A program made the position numbers and the translations under genes. 64,000 nt of DNA from Jeongeupia sp. USM3 (GTDB lineage Bacteria > Pseudomonadota > Gammaproteobacteria > Burkholderiales > Chitinibacteraceae). Location of the stretch: the NCBI RefSeq assembly GCF_001808185.1, contig NZ_CP017668.1, positions 3,286,001 to 3,350,000 on the forward strand, given 5' to 3'. Positions 19,243 to 30,255 of this stretch are shown in pieces; within the stretch, counting starts at the first letter, position 1, and every line of letters begins with the position of its first letter. The notes beneath the pieces were generated by a model. It did no database searches and had not been told where the DNA came from. It saw only the letters and a list, made by a program, of their open reading frames with translations.

Positions 19243-20076
19243 ATGATGAGCGTAACCCCGCAGCAATCGGTCGAACATTACGAGAATTTTCCGGTTGCCT
19301 CGATCCTGCTGCCACGGCGCTTCCGCAAGCCGGTGGCCGCCGTCTACCACTTCGCCCGTCATGCCGACGACCTGGCCGACGAGGGCGACGCCACGCCGGC
19401 CGAACGCCTGGCCGCGCTGGGCGAGTGCAGCGCCGAGCTCGCGCGGATCGAGGCTGGCGAGGATGCCGAAACCGCGCGCTACCGGGCGCTGGCGACGGTC
19501 GTCCGCGACTACGGCGTGCCGGTGTCACTGTGCGAAGACCTGCTGTCGGCGTTCCGCCAAGACGTCACCCAAAGCCGTTACGCCGACTTCGGCGAGCTGG
19601 TCCAGTACTGCCGGCGTTCGGCCAATCCGGTTGGGCGCATCCTGCTGCACATTTTCGGCGCCGTGAATCCGCGCCACCTGGCGATGTCCGACGGCATCTG
19701 CACTGCCTTGCAACTGGTCAATTTCTGGCAGGACGTCGCGATCGACTGGGCCAAGGATCGCGTCTACCTGCCGCAGGACGAACTGGCGCGCTTCGGCGTG
19801 ACCGAGGCGCAGATCGCCGAGGGCCGCGTCGACGTGGCGTGGCAGCGGCTGATGCGCTTCCAGGTCGACCGGACGCGCCGGATGCTCAAGGCCGGTGCGC
19901 CGCTGGCGAATGCGCTGCCGGGCCGCGTCGGTTTCGAGCTGCGCCTGACGGTGCTCGGTGCCGCGACGGTGCTCGACAAGCTCGATGCCTGCGGCTACGA
20001 CGTGTTCCGCCGGCGGCCGGTGCTCGGCAAGGGCGACTGGCCGCGCATCCTCTGGCGCGCGTGGCGGAAGAAATAA
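19243..20076 (+). CDS. hpnC: squalene synthase HpnC-type enzyme (hydroxysqualene-forming)
   Basis: This 277-residue trans-isoprenyl diphosphate synthase matches HpnC. The two Asp-rich motifs are HADDLADEGD at about 45-54 and NFWQDVAIDWAKDRVYLPQD at about 163-182. In the HpnCDE route, HpnD makes presqualene diphosphate, HpnC converts it to hydroxysqualene and HpnE reduces it to squalene for hopanoids or carotenoids. Here hpnC is alone: no hpnD, hpnE or squalene-hopene cyclase is in the window. The start is ATG 19243 or the next codon (19246). It overlaps the nuclease gene downstream by one base (TAATG). Confidence 0.87.
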   Translation: MMSVTPQQSVEHYENFPVASILLPRRFRKPVAAVYHFARHADDLADEGDATPAERLAALGECSAELARIEAGEDAETARYRALATVVRDYGVPVSLCEDLLSAFRQDVTQSRYADFGELVQYCRRSANPVGRILLHIFGAVNPRHLAMSDGICTALQLVNFWQDVAIDWAKDRVYLPQDELARFGVTEAQIAEGRVDVAWQRLMRFQVDRTRRMLKAGAPLANALPGRVGFELRLTVLGAATVLDKLDACGYDVFRRRPVLGKGDWPRILWRAWRKK

Positions 20077-20672
20077 TGGCGAGACGGATGGGGCAGAAGG
20101 AAGTCCGCGCGCTGACGACGCTGTTCACCGCGCGCTCGTGGCCGGCGCGAATCGGTGCGCTGCTGGTGCTGGCGATCGCGGCGTGGGCATGGTGGAACGA
20201 GGGCAGGGCGGCCCCGGGCGTGCTGGCGGCGGGGCAGTCGCTGCAAGGGACCGTCGTCGGTATCGCCGACGGCGATACGATCACGCTGCTCGACGCCGAC
20301 CGGCGCGAGTACCGCTTGCGGCTGGCCTTCATCGATGCGCCCGAAAAGGCCCAGCCGTACGGCAACGCGGCCAAGCAGCACCTGTCGGACCGGGTCTACC
20401 GCAGGACGGTGGACGCCGAGGTGGTCGATGTCGACCGCTACCGGCGCGGTGTCGCGCTGGTGCGGCTCGACGGCGAGGACATCAACCACGCGCAGGTGAA
20501 GGCCGGGCTGGCCTGGCATTACACGCGCTACGCGGACAAGCAGCCGCGTGGCGATTTCGACGCCTACACGGCGGCGCAGCAGGCGGCACGCGACGGCCGC
20601 CTCGGCCTGTGGCAGCAGCCCGGTGCCGAGCCGCCGTGGGATTTCCGCCGCAACAAGCGTACGGCCGAGTGA
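20076..20672 (+). CDS. membrane-anchored thermonuclease (SNase) family protein
   Basis: This 198-residue protein has an N-terminal hydrophobic anchor (IGALLVLAIAAWAWW, about 27-41) and a staphylococcal-nuclease-like domain. The domain opens GTVVGIADGDTITLL and carries YRLRLAFIDAPEKAQPYG, with Arg and Asp at the usual catalytic and calcium positions. ALVRLDGEDINHAQVKAGLAWHY is typical of the family. It is likely exported and exposed to the periplasm, where it would hydrolyse nucleic acid. The ATG at 20076 has GGCGGAAG upstream and overlaps the hpnC stop. ATG 20088 is an alternative. Its stop abuts the convergent lptM stop with no terminator between them. Confidence 0.9.
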   Translation: MARRMGQKEVRALTTLFTARSWPARIGALLVLAIAAWAWWNEGRAAPGVLAAGQSLQGTVVGIADGDTITLLDADRREYRLRLAFIDAPEKAQPYGNAAKQHLSDRVYRRTVDAEVVDVDRYRRGVALVRLDGEDINHAQVKAGLAWHYTRYADKQPRGDFDAYTAAQQAARDGRLGLWQQPGAEPPWDFRRNKRTAE

Positions 20673-20882
20673 TTACTGCGCAGCCGGCGCGCTAGCCGCT
20701 TCGGCGGCCGGTGCGGAGGCAGCGGCTTTCTCGGCGGCGGCGGCGCTGGCTTCGGCAGCCTTGCGCTTGTTCATCTCGGCGCGGGTTTCCGGCGGCTTCC
20801 AGCCCGGCGGCGGCAGGTAGAGCGGGCCCTTGAAGCCGCAGGCGGCGAGCATCAGGACGAGGAGCGGGGCGAGTGCGCGCAT
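20673..20882 (-). CDS. lptM: LptM/YifL-type small lipoprotein
   Basis: This 69-residue lipoprotein has a lipobox (LMLAAC) and the conserved CGFKGPLYLPPP segment that defines LptM (formerly YifL), which helps the LPS translocon LptDE fold. After the motif comes an Ala/Glu/Pro-rich tail. The ATG at 20882 is preferred; a TTG at 20900 would add six residues ahead of the signal peptide. In many proteobacteria lptM lies divergent to cyaY, as here, and is followed by lysA or dapF. In this genome that downstream gene is missing and the next gene is the convergent nuclease. Confidence 0.85.
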   Translation of the reverse strand: MRALAPLLVLMLAACGFKGPLYLPPPGWKPPETRAEMNKRKAAEASAAAAEKAAASAPAAEAASAPAAQ

Positions 20883-20938
20883 GGAGTGCTTTGGTGGCAA
20901 AATCGCTATCTTAACCGACTTAGCCTGCGCGACCTGCC

Positions 20939-21253
20939 ATGACCGAATCCGAATTCCTCGCCGAAACCGACCGCATTTTCAGCCGCATCGAAACGGCACT
21001 CGACGACGTCGATTTCGACGTCGATGCATTGCGCACAGGCAACGTGCTCGAACTCGAGTTCGAGGACGGCAGCAAGGTCATCGTCAACCGGCATGTGTTC
21101 AACCAGGAAGTGTGGATCGCCGCGAAGAGCGGCGGCTATCACTACCGGCACGACGGTCAGCGCTGGACCAATACCCGCGGCGACGGCGAGTTCTTCGCCG
21201 ATCTGGCCGCCGCGATCGCGCTGCACGCCGGCGAGCCGTTCTCGTTTGGCTGA
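20939..21253 (+). CDS. cyaY: frataxin-like iron donor CyaY
   Basis: This 104-residue frataxin homologue has the acidic first helix (MTESEFLAETDRIFSRIETALDD) and the beta-sheet signature VLELEFEDGSKVIVN, then QEVWIAAKSGGYHY. CyaY binds iron and regulates Fe-S cluster assembly on IscU. The length matches the bacterial family (about 105 residues). It is divergent from lptM across 56 bp, and its last codons overlap the next gene. Confidence 0.95.
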   Translation: MTESEFLAETDRIFSRIETALDDVDFDVDALRTGNVLELEFEDGSKVIVNRHVFNQEVWIAAKSGGYHYRHDGQRWTNTRGDGEFFADLAAAIALHAGEPFSFG

Positions 21254-21656
21254 CGCCTTGTGGTTGCCGGGCCTGTTTGCTTCGGCCTTCCTGTCGGCGA
21301 CACTTTTGCCGGGGAACTCCGAACTGGCGCTGGCAGCCTATCTGTATCAAGCGCCGCAGCAATGGCTAATCGCTGTCGCCGTCGCGACGCTGGGCAATAC
21401 GCTCGGCGGCGTGGTGACGGTCTGGATGGGCCGGCGCCTGCCGCGCAAGGAACTGTCGCCGCGCACCGCCTGGCTGGCGCGCTGGGGGCCGCTGTCGCTG
21501 GCGCTGAGCTGGGTGCCGGTGGTCGGCGACGCGCTGTGCGCCGCCGCCGGCTGGCTGCGCTGGCCATGGAAGCAGATATTGCCGTGGCTGATCGCGGGCA
21601 AGCTGCTGCGCTATCTTGCCCTTGTTCCCCTCGCCCGCGCCGCCGCGGGCACCTGA
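21246..21656 (+). CDS. YqaA family (DedA-like) small inner-membrane protein
   Basis: This 136-residue protein of the YqaA/SNARE-associated family has three to four hydrophobic segments and the conserved LPGNSELALAAYLY and TLGNTLGGVVTVWMGR motifs, then the GDALCAAAGWLR region. The function is unknown; DedA relatives act in membrane lipid flipping and proton-motive force. There is no ATG near the start. TTG 21246, overlapping the cyaY TGA by 8 bp, is the likeliest start, with TTG 21258 or 21264 possible. Translational coupling to cyaY would explain the poor initiation signals. Confidence 0.83.
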   Translation: MADALWLPGLFASAFLSATLLPGNSELALAAYLYQAPQQWLIAVAVATLGNTLGGVVTVWMGRRLPRKELSPRTAWLARWGPLSLALSWVPVVGDALCAAAGWLRWPWKQILPWLIAGKLLRYLALVPLARAAAGT

Positions 21657-21669
21657 CGCTGGAGTCGCC

Positions 21670-23172
21670 TTGCCCGTCCGCCGGTTCAACCGTTCGCTGA
21701 TCGCCGCCCTGATGCTGTGCCTGGCCTCGCCGGCCAGCCTGGCCGACATCAGCTACAGCGAACTGCCCGACCTCGGCGCGGCGTCGCGCGAGGGCATGTC
21801 GCCGACGCAGGAGCGCGAGCTGGGCGAGGGCGCGATCCGCGAGATCCGCCGCAGCGGCGTGCTCGTCGACGACCCGGAGGTCAACGAATACATCCGCCGG
21901 ATCGGCGGCAAGCTGGTCGACGCGACCGGCGAGACCGGCGTGTCGTTCAACTTCTATGTACTGCTCGACAAGACCGTCAACGCCTTCGCGATGCCGGGCG
22001 GTTTTGTCGTGATCCACAGCGGCCTGCTGGCGGCGACGCAGGGCGAATCCGAGCTGGCCAGCGTGATGGCGCATGAAATCGCCCACGTCACCCAGCACCA
22101 CATCGCCCGGCTGGTCGATTCGCAGAAGATGACGCCGTGGATGCTGCTCGGCGCGCTCGGGCTGGCGATCCTGGCGGCGAAATCCGGCAACAGCGGGGCG
22201 GGCATGGCGGCGGTCGTCGGCAGCCAGGGCTACGCGATCCAGCGTCAGCTCGATTTCACCTACGCGTTCGAGCAGGAGGCCGACCGGATCGGCATGCAGA
22301 CCTTGCAGAAATCCGGTTTCGACCCGGCGGCGATGCCGCTGTTCTTCCAGCGTCTGCAGAAGGAAAACCGGCTGGTCGAGGGCGGTGCGCCCGAGTTCCT
22401 GCGCACCCACCCGGTCACCTACAAGCGGATCGCCGATGCCGAGGCGCGGCTCAAGGGCGGCAGCTACCGGCAGTATCCGGACACGGCCGATTACCGCTTC
22501 GTGCGCGAAAAGCTGCGCGTGCTGCAGATGGGCAGCAAGGAGGCGGTGGGCTTCTACCGGACGACCATCGAACAGAAGCGCTACGCGAACCTGGCGATGC
22601 AGCTCTACGGCTATGCGCTGGCGCAATCGCGCGACGGGGCATTCGACGCGGCGTGGAAGACGCTGGCCGACGCGCGGGCCGCCTACGCCAAGCCGCATCC
22701 GGCGCTCGACTATCTGGCCGGGCAGATCCGCCTGTCGCAGCAGAAGTACGATCTGGCGGTGACGGCCTTCCACGATGCCGCGGTGCACTTCCCGTCGAGC
22801 AGGGGGCTGATCTACGGCGAGATCGACGCGCTGGCCGGCGCCGGCCGCTACGACGAGGCGCTGGCGCGCATCCACTCGGCGCAGGAGCTCTACGCCAGCG
22901 ACGCCAATCTGTACCAGCGCGAATCGAAGGTCTACGCGGCGATGGGGCAGGCGCAGCGCCAGCACAAGGCGCAGGCCGAATACTATGTGCGCATCCTCGA
23001 GTACGGTCCGGCGATCGAGCAACTGCAGCTGGCGCAACGCAGCCCCGGCAACGATTTCTACCTGCAGTCGGAGATCGACGCGCGGCTGCGCGACGTGATG
23101 GCGCTGGACGGCCGCGGCGACAGGAAGGGCGAGCCGAGCAAGCTCGACGCGTCGGCACCGCCGCGGCTCTGA
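21670..23172 (+). CDS. bepA: BepA/YfgC-type periplasmic M48 metalloprotease
   Basis: This 500-residue protein carries a signal peptide (FNRSLIAALMLCLASPASLA), an M48 zinc protease domain with HEIAH at 135-139, and a C-terminal TPR region from about residue 300. BepA of E. coli assists and polices outer-membrane protein assembly, notably LptD. That fits with lptM being nearby, although the link is only positional. The start is taken as TTG 21670 with GGAG at 21661-21664. An ATG at 21712 would cut the signal peptide short, and the upstream ATG at 21616 overlaps the yqaA-like gene. No terminator is visible before the convergent DUF1841 gene, which lies 1 bp away. Confidence 0.9.
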   Translation: MPVRRFNRSLIAALMLCLASPASLADISYSELPDLGAASREGMSPTQERELGEGAIREIRRSGVLVDDPEVNEYIRRIGGKLVDATGETGVSFNFYVLLDKTVNAFAMPGGFVVIHSGLLAATQGESELASVMAHEIAHVTQHHIARLVDSQKMTPWMLLGALGLAILAAKSGNSGAGMAAVVGSQGYAIQRQLDFTYAFEQEADRIGMQTLQKSGFDPAAMPLFFQRLQKENRLVEGGAPEFLRTHPVTYKRIADAEARLKGGSYRQYPDTADYRFVREKLRVLQMGSKEAVGFYRTTIEQKRYANLAMQLYGYALAQSRDGAFDAAWKTLADARAAYAKPHPALDYLAGQIRLSQQKYDLAVTAFHDAAVHFPSSRGLIYGEIDALAGAGRYDEALARIHSAQELYASDANLYQRESKVYAAMGQAQRQHKAQAEYYVRILEYGPAIEQLQLAQRSPGNDFYLQSEIDARLRDVMALDGRGDRKGEPSKLDASAPPRL

Positions 23173-23173
23173 C

Positions 23174-23617
23174 TCAGCCTTTGCTGTTGAACTGGCGGAC
23201 CTTGGTGCGCAGGATGTCGAGGTAGATCGCCGGATCGGGTGCGGCCTGGTTGCGCTGGGCGTGCCAGATCATCTCGCCGAGTCCGTCCATCATCTGGTGC
23301 TGCGCCGAGTGTTCGTCGCCACAGGCGGCACACAGCGCCGCGTACTGCGCCTTGACGCCGACCGGCTGGTCGATCGACAGCTGCTCCTCGATTGCCAGAT
23401 GCATCGACAGGTGCAGGAAGGGGTTGGTCTCGCCGACTTCGGGCGGCCAGTCGCGGTCGAGGTAGTCGTCGCTCAGGTAGCGGTGGTATTCGGGGTGCCG
23501 CAACAGCACCGAGACGACGATCTTCTCGAGGTCGGCCAGCGGTGCGCCGGCCTGGTGCTTCTGCCAGCTCTGGATGAAGAAGCGCCGGGCTTCGTCGCGC
23601 GACGGGTTGAACAGCAT
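23174..23617 (-). CDS. DUF1841 family protein
   Basis: This 147-residue soluble protein of the DUF1841 family starts MLFNPSRDEARRFFIQSW and contains the conserved HPEYHRYL and NPFLHLSMHLAIEEQLSID segments. The His-rich middle (LHLSMHLAIEEQ) resembles DUF1841 members across betaproteobacteria. No function is established. The ATG at 23617 has a GGGAG site. A longer frame back to 23695 lacks conservation and would overlap the promoter region shared with the divergent peroxidase gene. Confidence 0.88.
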   Translation of the reverse strand: MLFNPSRDEARRFFIQSWQKHQAGAPLADLEKIVVSVLLRHPEYHRYLSDDYLDRDWPPEVGETNPFLHLSMHLAIEEQLSIDQPVGVKAQYAALCAACGDEHSAQHQMMDGLGEMIWHAQRNQAAPDPAIYLDILRTKVRQFNSKG

Positions 23618-23709
23618 GGTGGGGCTCCCGGATCCGGCATCGCGATCACGCGCGCCGATCGTGTACATTGGATGGATTGTCTCCCAACCTGCCACGCCAA
23701 GGAATCACC

Positions 23710-24189
23710 ATGAGCTCGATCTACGATTTCACGCCGGACAGCCTCGCGGGCAGCCCGCAGCCGCTGGCCGACTACCGTGGCCAGGTGCTGCTGGTCGTCA
23801 ACGTCGCGAGCAAGTGCGGCTTCACGCCGCAGTACGCCGGGCTGCAGGCGCTGTACGAGCGCTTTCGGGATCGCGGTTTCGCCGTGCTGGGCTTTCCCTG
23901 CAACCAGTTCGGCAGCCAGGAGCCCGGCGACGCGGCCGAGATCGCCGGCTTCTGCTCGACCGGCTACGGCGTCGGTTTCCCGATGTTCGCAAAGATCGAC
24001 GTCAACGGCGACGGTGCGCACCCGCTCTACCAGTTCCTGAAGAAGGCCGAGCCGGGCATCCTCGGCACCGAGGCGATCAAGTGGAACTTCACCAAGTTCC
24101 TGATCGATCGCGAAGGGCAGGTGATCGAGCGCTTCGCGCCGACGACGTCGCCGGAGGATATCGCCGGTCGCATCGAGCAACTGCTCTGA
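23710..24189 (+). CDS. glutathione peroxidase family thiol peroxidase
   Basis: This 159-residue peroxidase has the peroxidatic C36 in NVASKCGFTPQY. The other active-site residues are Gln in FPCNQFG and the Trp-Asn pair in KWNFTKFL. Like E. coli BtuE it is a cysteine, not selenocysteine, enzyme and probably uses thioredoxin and/or glutathione to reduce peroxides. The ATG at 23710 follows AAGGAATC. The C13-protease gene starts 2 nt after the stop, so the two are probably co-transcribed. Confidence 0.94.
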   Translation: MSSIYDFTPDSLAGSPQPLADYRGQVLLVVNVASKCGFTPQYAGLQALYERFRDRGFAVLGFPCNQFGSQEPGDAAEIAGFCSTGYGVGFPMFAKIDVNGDGAHPLYQFLKKAEPGILGTEAIKWNFTKFLIDREGQVIERFAPTTSPEDIAGRIEQLL

Positions 24190-24191
24190 GC

Positions 24192-25580
24192 GTGCCGGCT
24201 TCCGTCCGCGGCGTTCGTGGCGCGACCGTCGCGGCGGCGGCGCCACTGTGGCTGTCGCTGCGCGCGCTGGCGTTCTGCCCGCCGCAGGCCCGGCGCCACT
24301 GGTCGTCCGGCGGCCTGCTGCTTGCGACCGCCGTGGCGCTGGCGATCGACATCGCGGGCGGCTACTGGCTGGCCGGGGGAGGTGTATTCAACCCGGATGC
24401 ACTGCCCGGCTGGGCGACGGTCGGCCTGCTGCTGTTCGTCATCGGCGCAGCAATCGAACGGCGCGGTGCGCTGGCGTGGCAGATGGCGACGCTGTTCTTC
24501 GGGATCGGCCTCTGGCTGAGCCTGCTGTTCCTGCTGGCCTGGTCCGGCGCGATGCACTGGCTCAGGCCGTCGCTGGCCTACCGTTTCGGCTGGGCGGTGT
24601 TCGCAATCTGGCCGGTGTGGCTGGTGCTGGCGCTGGTGCATGCCGTGGTCCGCCCGCGCGGCGGCTGGACCCGCAAGAGGATGGCCGCCGCGGCCTTGCT
24701 GGCGGCCTGCCTGCTCGGCCAGCGCTACTACTTTGCCGACACGGAGCAGTTCTGGCTGCCCGAGGCCGAGGCAGCGGCATCCGTGCCACCGCCCACGCCG
24801 AAGCTCGCCGATGGCGCGACGCTCTATTCGGAGGCCGGCCGGCTTGGCGATGCGCTTGCCGCAATCGCACCCGGCAAGCCCGGCGTGGTCGAAAACTACG
24901 CGCTCGTCATCGGCGGCGATGCCGGGCAGGGGGTGTTCGTGCGCGAGGCGACGTCGATGCGCGACCGTTTCGACGCACGCCTCGGCACGCGCGGCCGCTC
25001 CATCCTGCTGGCCAATCACGACAGCGTGACCGGCGTGCTGCCGATCGCGACGCAAACCAGCATCGCCGCGGCGCTCGGTGCGATCGGCGAACGGATGAAT
25101 CGCGACGAGGACGTGCTGCTGCTCTACCTGACCTCGCACGGCAGTCGCGACCACGAGTTTGCGCTCGCCAACCCGCCGCTCGAGCTGCCCGGCGTGACGC
25201 CGCAATGGCTGGCCGACGCGCTGGCCGGGGCGAAGATCCGCTGGCGTATCGTGATCGTCTCGGCGTGCTATTCGGGCGGTTTCGTCCCCGCACTGGCAAG
25301 GCCGGAGTCGCTGGTGATGACCGCCGCAGCGTCCGACCGGACCTCGTTCGGCTGCGCCGACGAGAACGACTTCACCTACTTTGGCAAGGCGCTGTACGAC
25401 GCGCTCGGCCGCGACGGCGACTGGCGGGCGATCTGGGCGCGAACGCGCGATGCCGTGGCCAAACGCGAGGCTGCCGAGCGTTTCGAGTCGTCGAAACCGC
25501 AGTTTTCCTTCGGTGCGGCGATTGCCGCCAAGCTTGCCGGCACCGGTGCCCGGACGCCGAAACAGCGGCCAAGTCCCTGA
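24192..25580 (+). CDS. membrane-anchored C13 (legumain-like) cysteine peptidase
   Basis: This roughly 462-residue protein has four or five N-terminal transmembrane helices (about residues 35-185). A periplasmic or cytoplasmic caspase/legumain-fold domain follows. The catalytic dyad is visible as H316 in YLTSHGSRDH and C359 in VSACYSGGF, spaced as in peptidase family C13. The fold-typical VFVREATSMRDRF and ASDRTSFGCADENDFTYFG segments are also present. No ATG is available, and GTG 24192 is the likely start, 2 nt after the peroxidase stop. Bacterial C13 enzymes are poorly characterised, so the substrate and side of the membrane are unknown. Confidence 0.83.
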   Translation: MPASVRGVRGATVAAAAPLWLSLRALAFCPPQARRHWSSGGLLLATAVALAIDIAGGYWLAGGGVFNPDALPGWATVGLLLFVIGAAIERRGALAWQMATLFFGIGLWLSLLFLLAWSGAMHWLRPSLAYRFGWAVFAIWPVWLVLALVHAVVRPRGGWTRKRMAAAALLAACLLGQRYYFADTEQFWLPEAEAAASVPPPTPKLADGATLYSEAGRLGDALAAIAPGKPGVVENYALVIGGDAGQGVFVREATSMRDRFDARLGTRGRSILLANHDSVTGVLPIATQTSIAAALGAIGERMNRDEDVLLLYLTSHGSRDHEFALANPPLELPGVTPQWLADALAGAKIRWRIVIVSACYSGGFVPALARPESLVMTAAASDRTSFGCADENDFTYFGKALYDALGRDGDWRAIWARTRDAVAKREAAERFESSKPQFSFGAAIAAKLAGTGARTPKQRPSP

Positions 25581-25630
25581 TGACAATGACGAATCCGCCG
25601 GGTGGACGTTGCGGCGCCCAGCGGTGAACC

Positions 25631-25659
25631 TTGAAGCGTTAGGCGATTCAAGGTAAAAT
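25631..25659 (+). promoter_or_regulatory. sigma70 promoter of carAB
   Basis: TTGAAG (25631-25636) and TAAAAT (25654-25659) are separated by exactly 17 bp, with A+T-rich sequence at the expected start near 25666. It lies 107 nt before carA, so the transcript carries a leader with a terminator hairpin. Confidence 0.75.
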
Positions 25660-25680
25660 TTCAACAATTTTGCACACGCG

Positions 25681-25710
25681 AAACGGGACGGGGCCACCTG
25701 TCCCGTTTTT
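25681..25710 (+). terminator. leader terminator (probable attenuator) upstream of carA
   Basis: A 9-bp stem AAACGGGAC / GTCCCGTTT (25681-25689 with 25700-25708) with a 10-nt loop runs into TTTTT. It lies after the promoter and 56 nt before the carA start, so it would end transcripts inside the leader. Attenuation of the operon is inferred. Confidence 0.8.
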
Positions 25711-25765
25711 GTACGTGTAGCGCCGGAAATCCCCATCTTGTGGGCGCAATGCCCAGGAGCCGCCA

Positions 25766-26893
25766 GTGTCCAAACCCGCCCTTCTCGCGCTCGCCGACGG
25801 CACGCTGTTTCATGGTATTTCGATCGGCGCCGATGGTGAAACCATCGGCGAGGTCGTCTTCAATACCTCGATCACCGGTTATCAGGAAATCCTGACCGAC
25901 CCGTCGTACAACAAGCAGATCGTCACGCTGACCTACCCGCACATCGGCAACTACGGTGTGAACCCGGAAGACGCCGAAAGCCGTGCCGTGTTCGCCTCGG
26001 GCCTGATCATCCGCGATCTGCCGCTGCTGCATTCGAACTTCCGCGCCTCGATGAGCCTGGACGAGTATCTCGTCAAGCATGGCGTCGTCGCCATTGCCGA
26101 TATCGATACCCGCAAGCTGACCCGCATCCTGCGCGAAAAGGGCGCCCAGCCCGGCTGTATCGTCACCGGCGACAACATCGATGCCAAGGCAGCGGTAGAA
26201 AAGGCGATCTCGTTCGGCTCGATGGCCGGCCAGGATCTGGCCAAGGTCGTTTCTGCTGCCGAGAAGTACGAGTGGAACACGGCCGAGTGGAAGCTCGGCG
26301 TCGGCTACACCGTGCAGTCGAACCCGAAGTTCCACGTCGTCGCCTACGACTTCGGCGTCAAGCAGAACATCCTGCGCATGCTCGCCGAGCGCGGCTGCCA
26401 GCTGACCGTGGTACCGGCGCAGACGCCGGCCGCCGAGGTGCTGGCGCTGAATCCGGACGGCATCTTCCTCTCCAACGGCCCCGGCGATCCGGAGCCGTGC
26501 GATTACGCGATCGAGGCGATCCGCGCCTTCCTCAAGACCGAGACCCCGGTGTTCGGCATCTGCCTTGGCCACCAGTTGCTCGGTCTGGCGACCGGCGGTG
26601 CGACCAGCAAGATGAAGTTCGGCCACCACGGCGGCAACCATCCCGTGCAGGACCTCGATACCGGCCGGGTGATGATCACCAGCCAGAACCACGGCTTCCA
26701 GGTCGACGAAACCAGCCTGCCGGCCAATGTGCGCATCACCCACCGTTCGCTGTTCGACGGCACCGTGCAGGGCATCGCGCTGACCGACAAGCCGGCGTTC
26801 TCGTTCCAGGGCCACCCGGAAGCCAGCCCGGGCCCGCACGACGTGGCGTATCTCTTCGACAAGTTCATCGCGCTGATGGCCGAACGCAAGTAA
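25766..26893 (+). CDS. carA: carbamoyl-phosphate synthase small (glutaminase) subunit
   Basis: This 375-residue class I glutamine amidotransferase subunit releases ammonia from glutamine for carbamoyl phosphate, which feeds arginine and pyrimidine synthesis. The N-terminal CarA domain begins PALLALADGTLFHG. The catalytic nucleophile is C266 in FGICLGHQLLGLA, with the later His-Glu of FQGHPEASPGP. It starts at GTG 25766 with AGGAG at 25755-25759. carB follows after 17 bp. Confidence 0.98.
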   Translation: MSKPALLALADGTLFHGISIGADGETIGEVVFNTSITGYQEILTDPSYNKQIVTLTYPHIGNYGVNPEDAESRAVFASGLIIRDLPLLHSNFRASMSLDEYLVKHGVVAIADIDTRKLTRILREKGAQPGCIVTGDNIDAKAAVEKAISFGSMAGQDLAKVVSAAEKYEWNTAEWKLGVGYTVQSNPKFHVVAYDFGVKQNILRMLAERGCQLTVVPAQTPAAEVLALNPDGIFLSNGPGDPEPCDYAIEAIRAFLKTETPVFGICLGHQLLGLATGGATSKMKFGHHGGNHPVQDLDTGRVMITSQNHGFQVDETSLPANVRITHRSLFDGTVQGIALTDKPAFSFQGHPEASPGPHDVAYLFDKFIALMAERK

Positions 26894-26910
26894 GGATCAG
26901 GTAGACCGCA

Positions 26911-30132
<3,222 letters not shown>

Positions 30133-30149
30133 TAACGTAAAGCGAATCG

Positions 30150-30173
30150 GCCGCCGTCATTCGTGACGGCGGC
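30150..30173 (+). terminator. UUCG-capped hairpin after carB
   Basis: A 10-bp perfect stem GCCGCCGTCA / TGACGGCGGC with a TTCG loop lies 17 nt after the carB stop. The following T-tract is poor (TCTGCATTTG), so it may stabilise mRNA as much as end it. Confidence 0.6.
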
Positions 30174-30189
30174 TCTGCATTTGTATCGC

Positions 30190-30220
30190 GGCCAAGCCCA
30201 GCTTGGCCCTTTGTTTTGTT
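30190..30220 (+). terminator. terminator/attenuator between carB and greA
   Basis: A stem GGCCAAG / CTTGGCC (30190-30196 with 30202-30208) is followed by CTTTGTTTTGTT. It ends 35 nt before the greA ATG, leaving little space for a separate promoter, so greA is likely reached by readthrough. Confidence 0.65.
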
Positions 30221-30255
30221 GGGCGCGAACGAGACGCGCCGTGGAGAAGAGCATC

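Noticed and set aside
20883..20900. TTG start six codons upstream of lptM
   Set aside because: It would put MPPKHS before a complete signal peptide; the ATG at 20882 is better.
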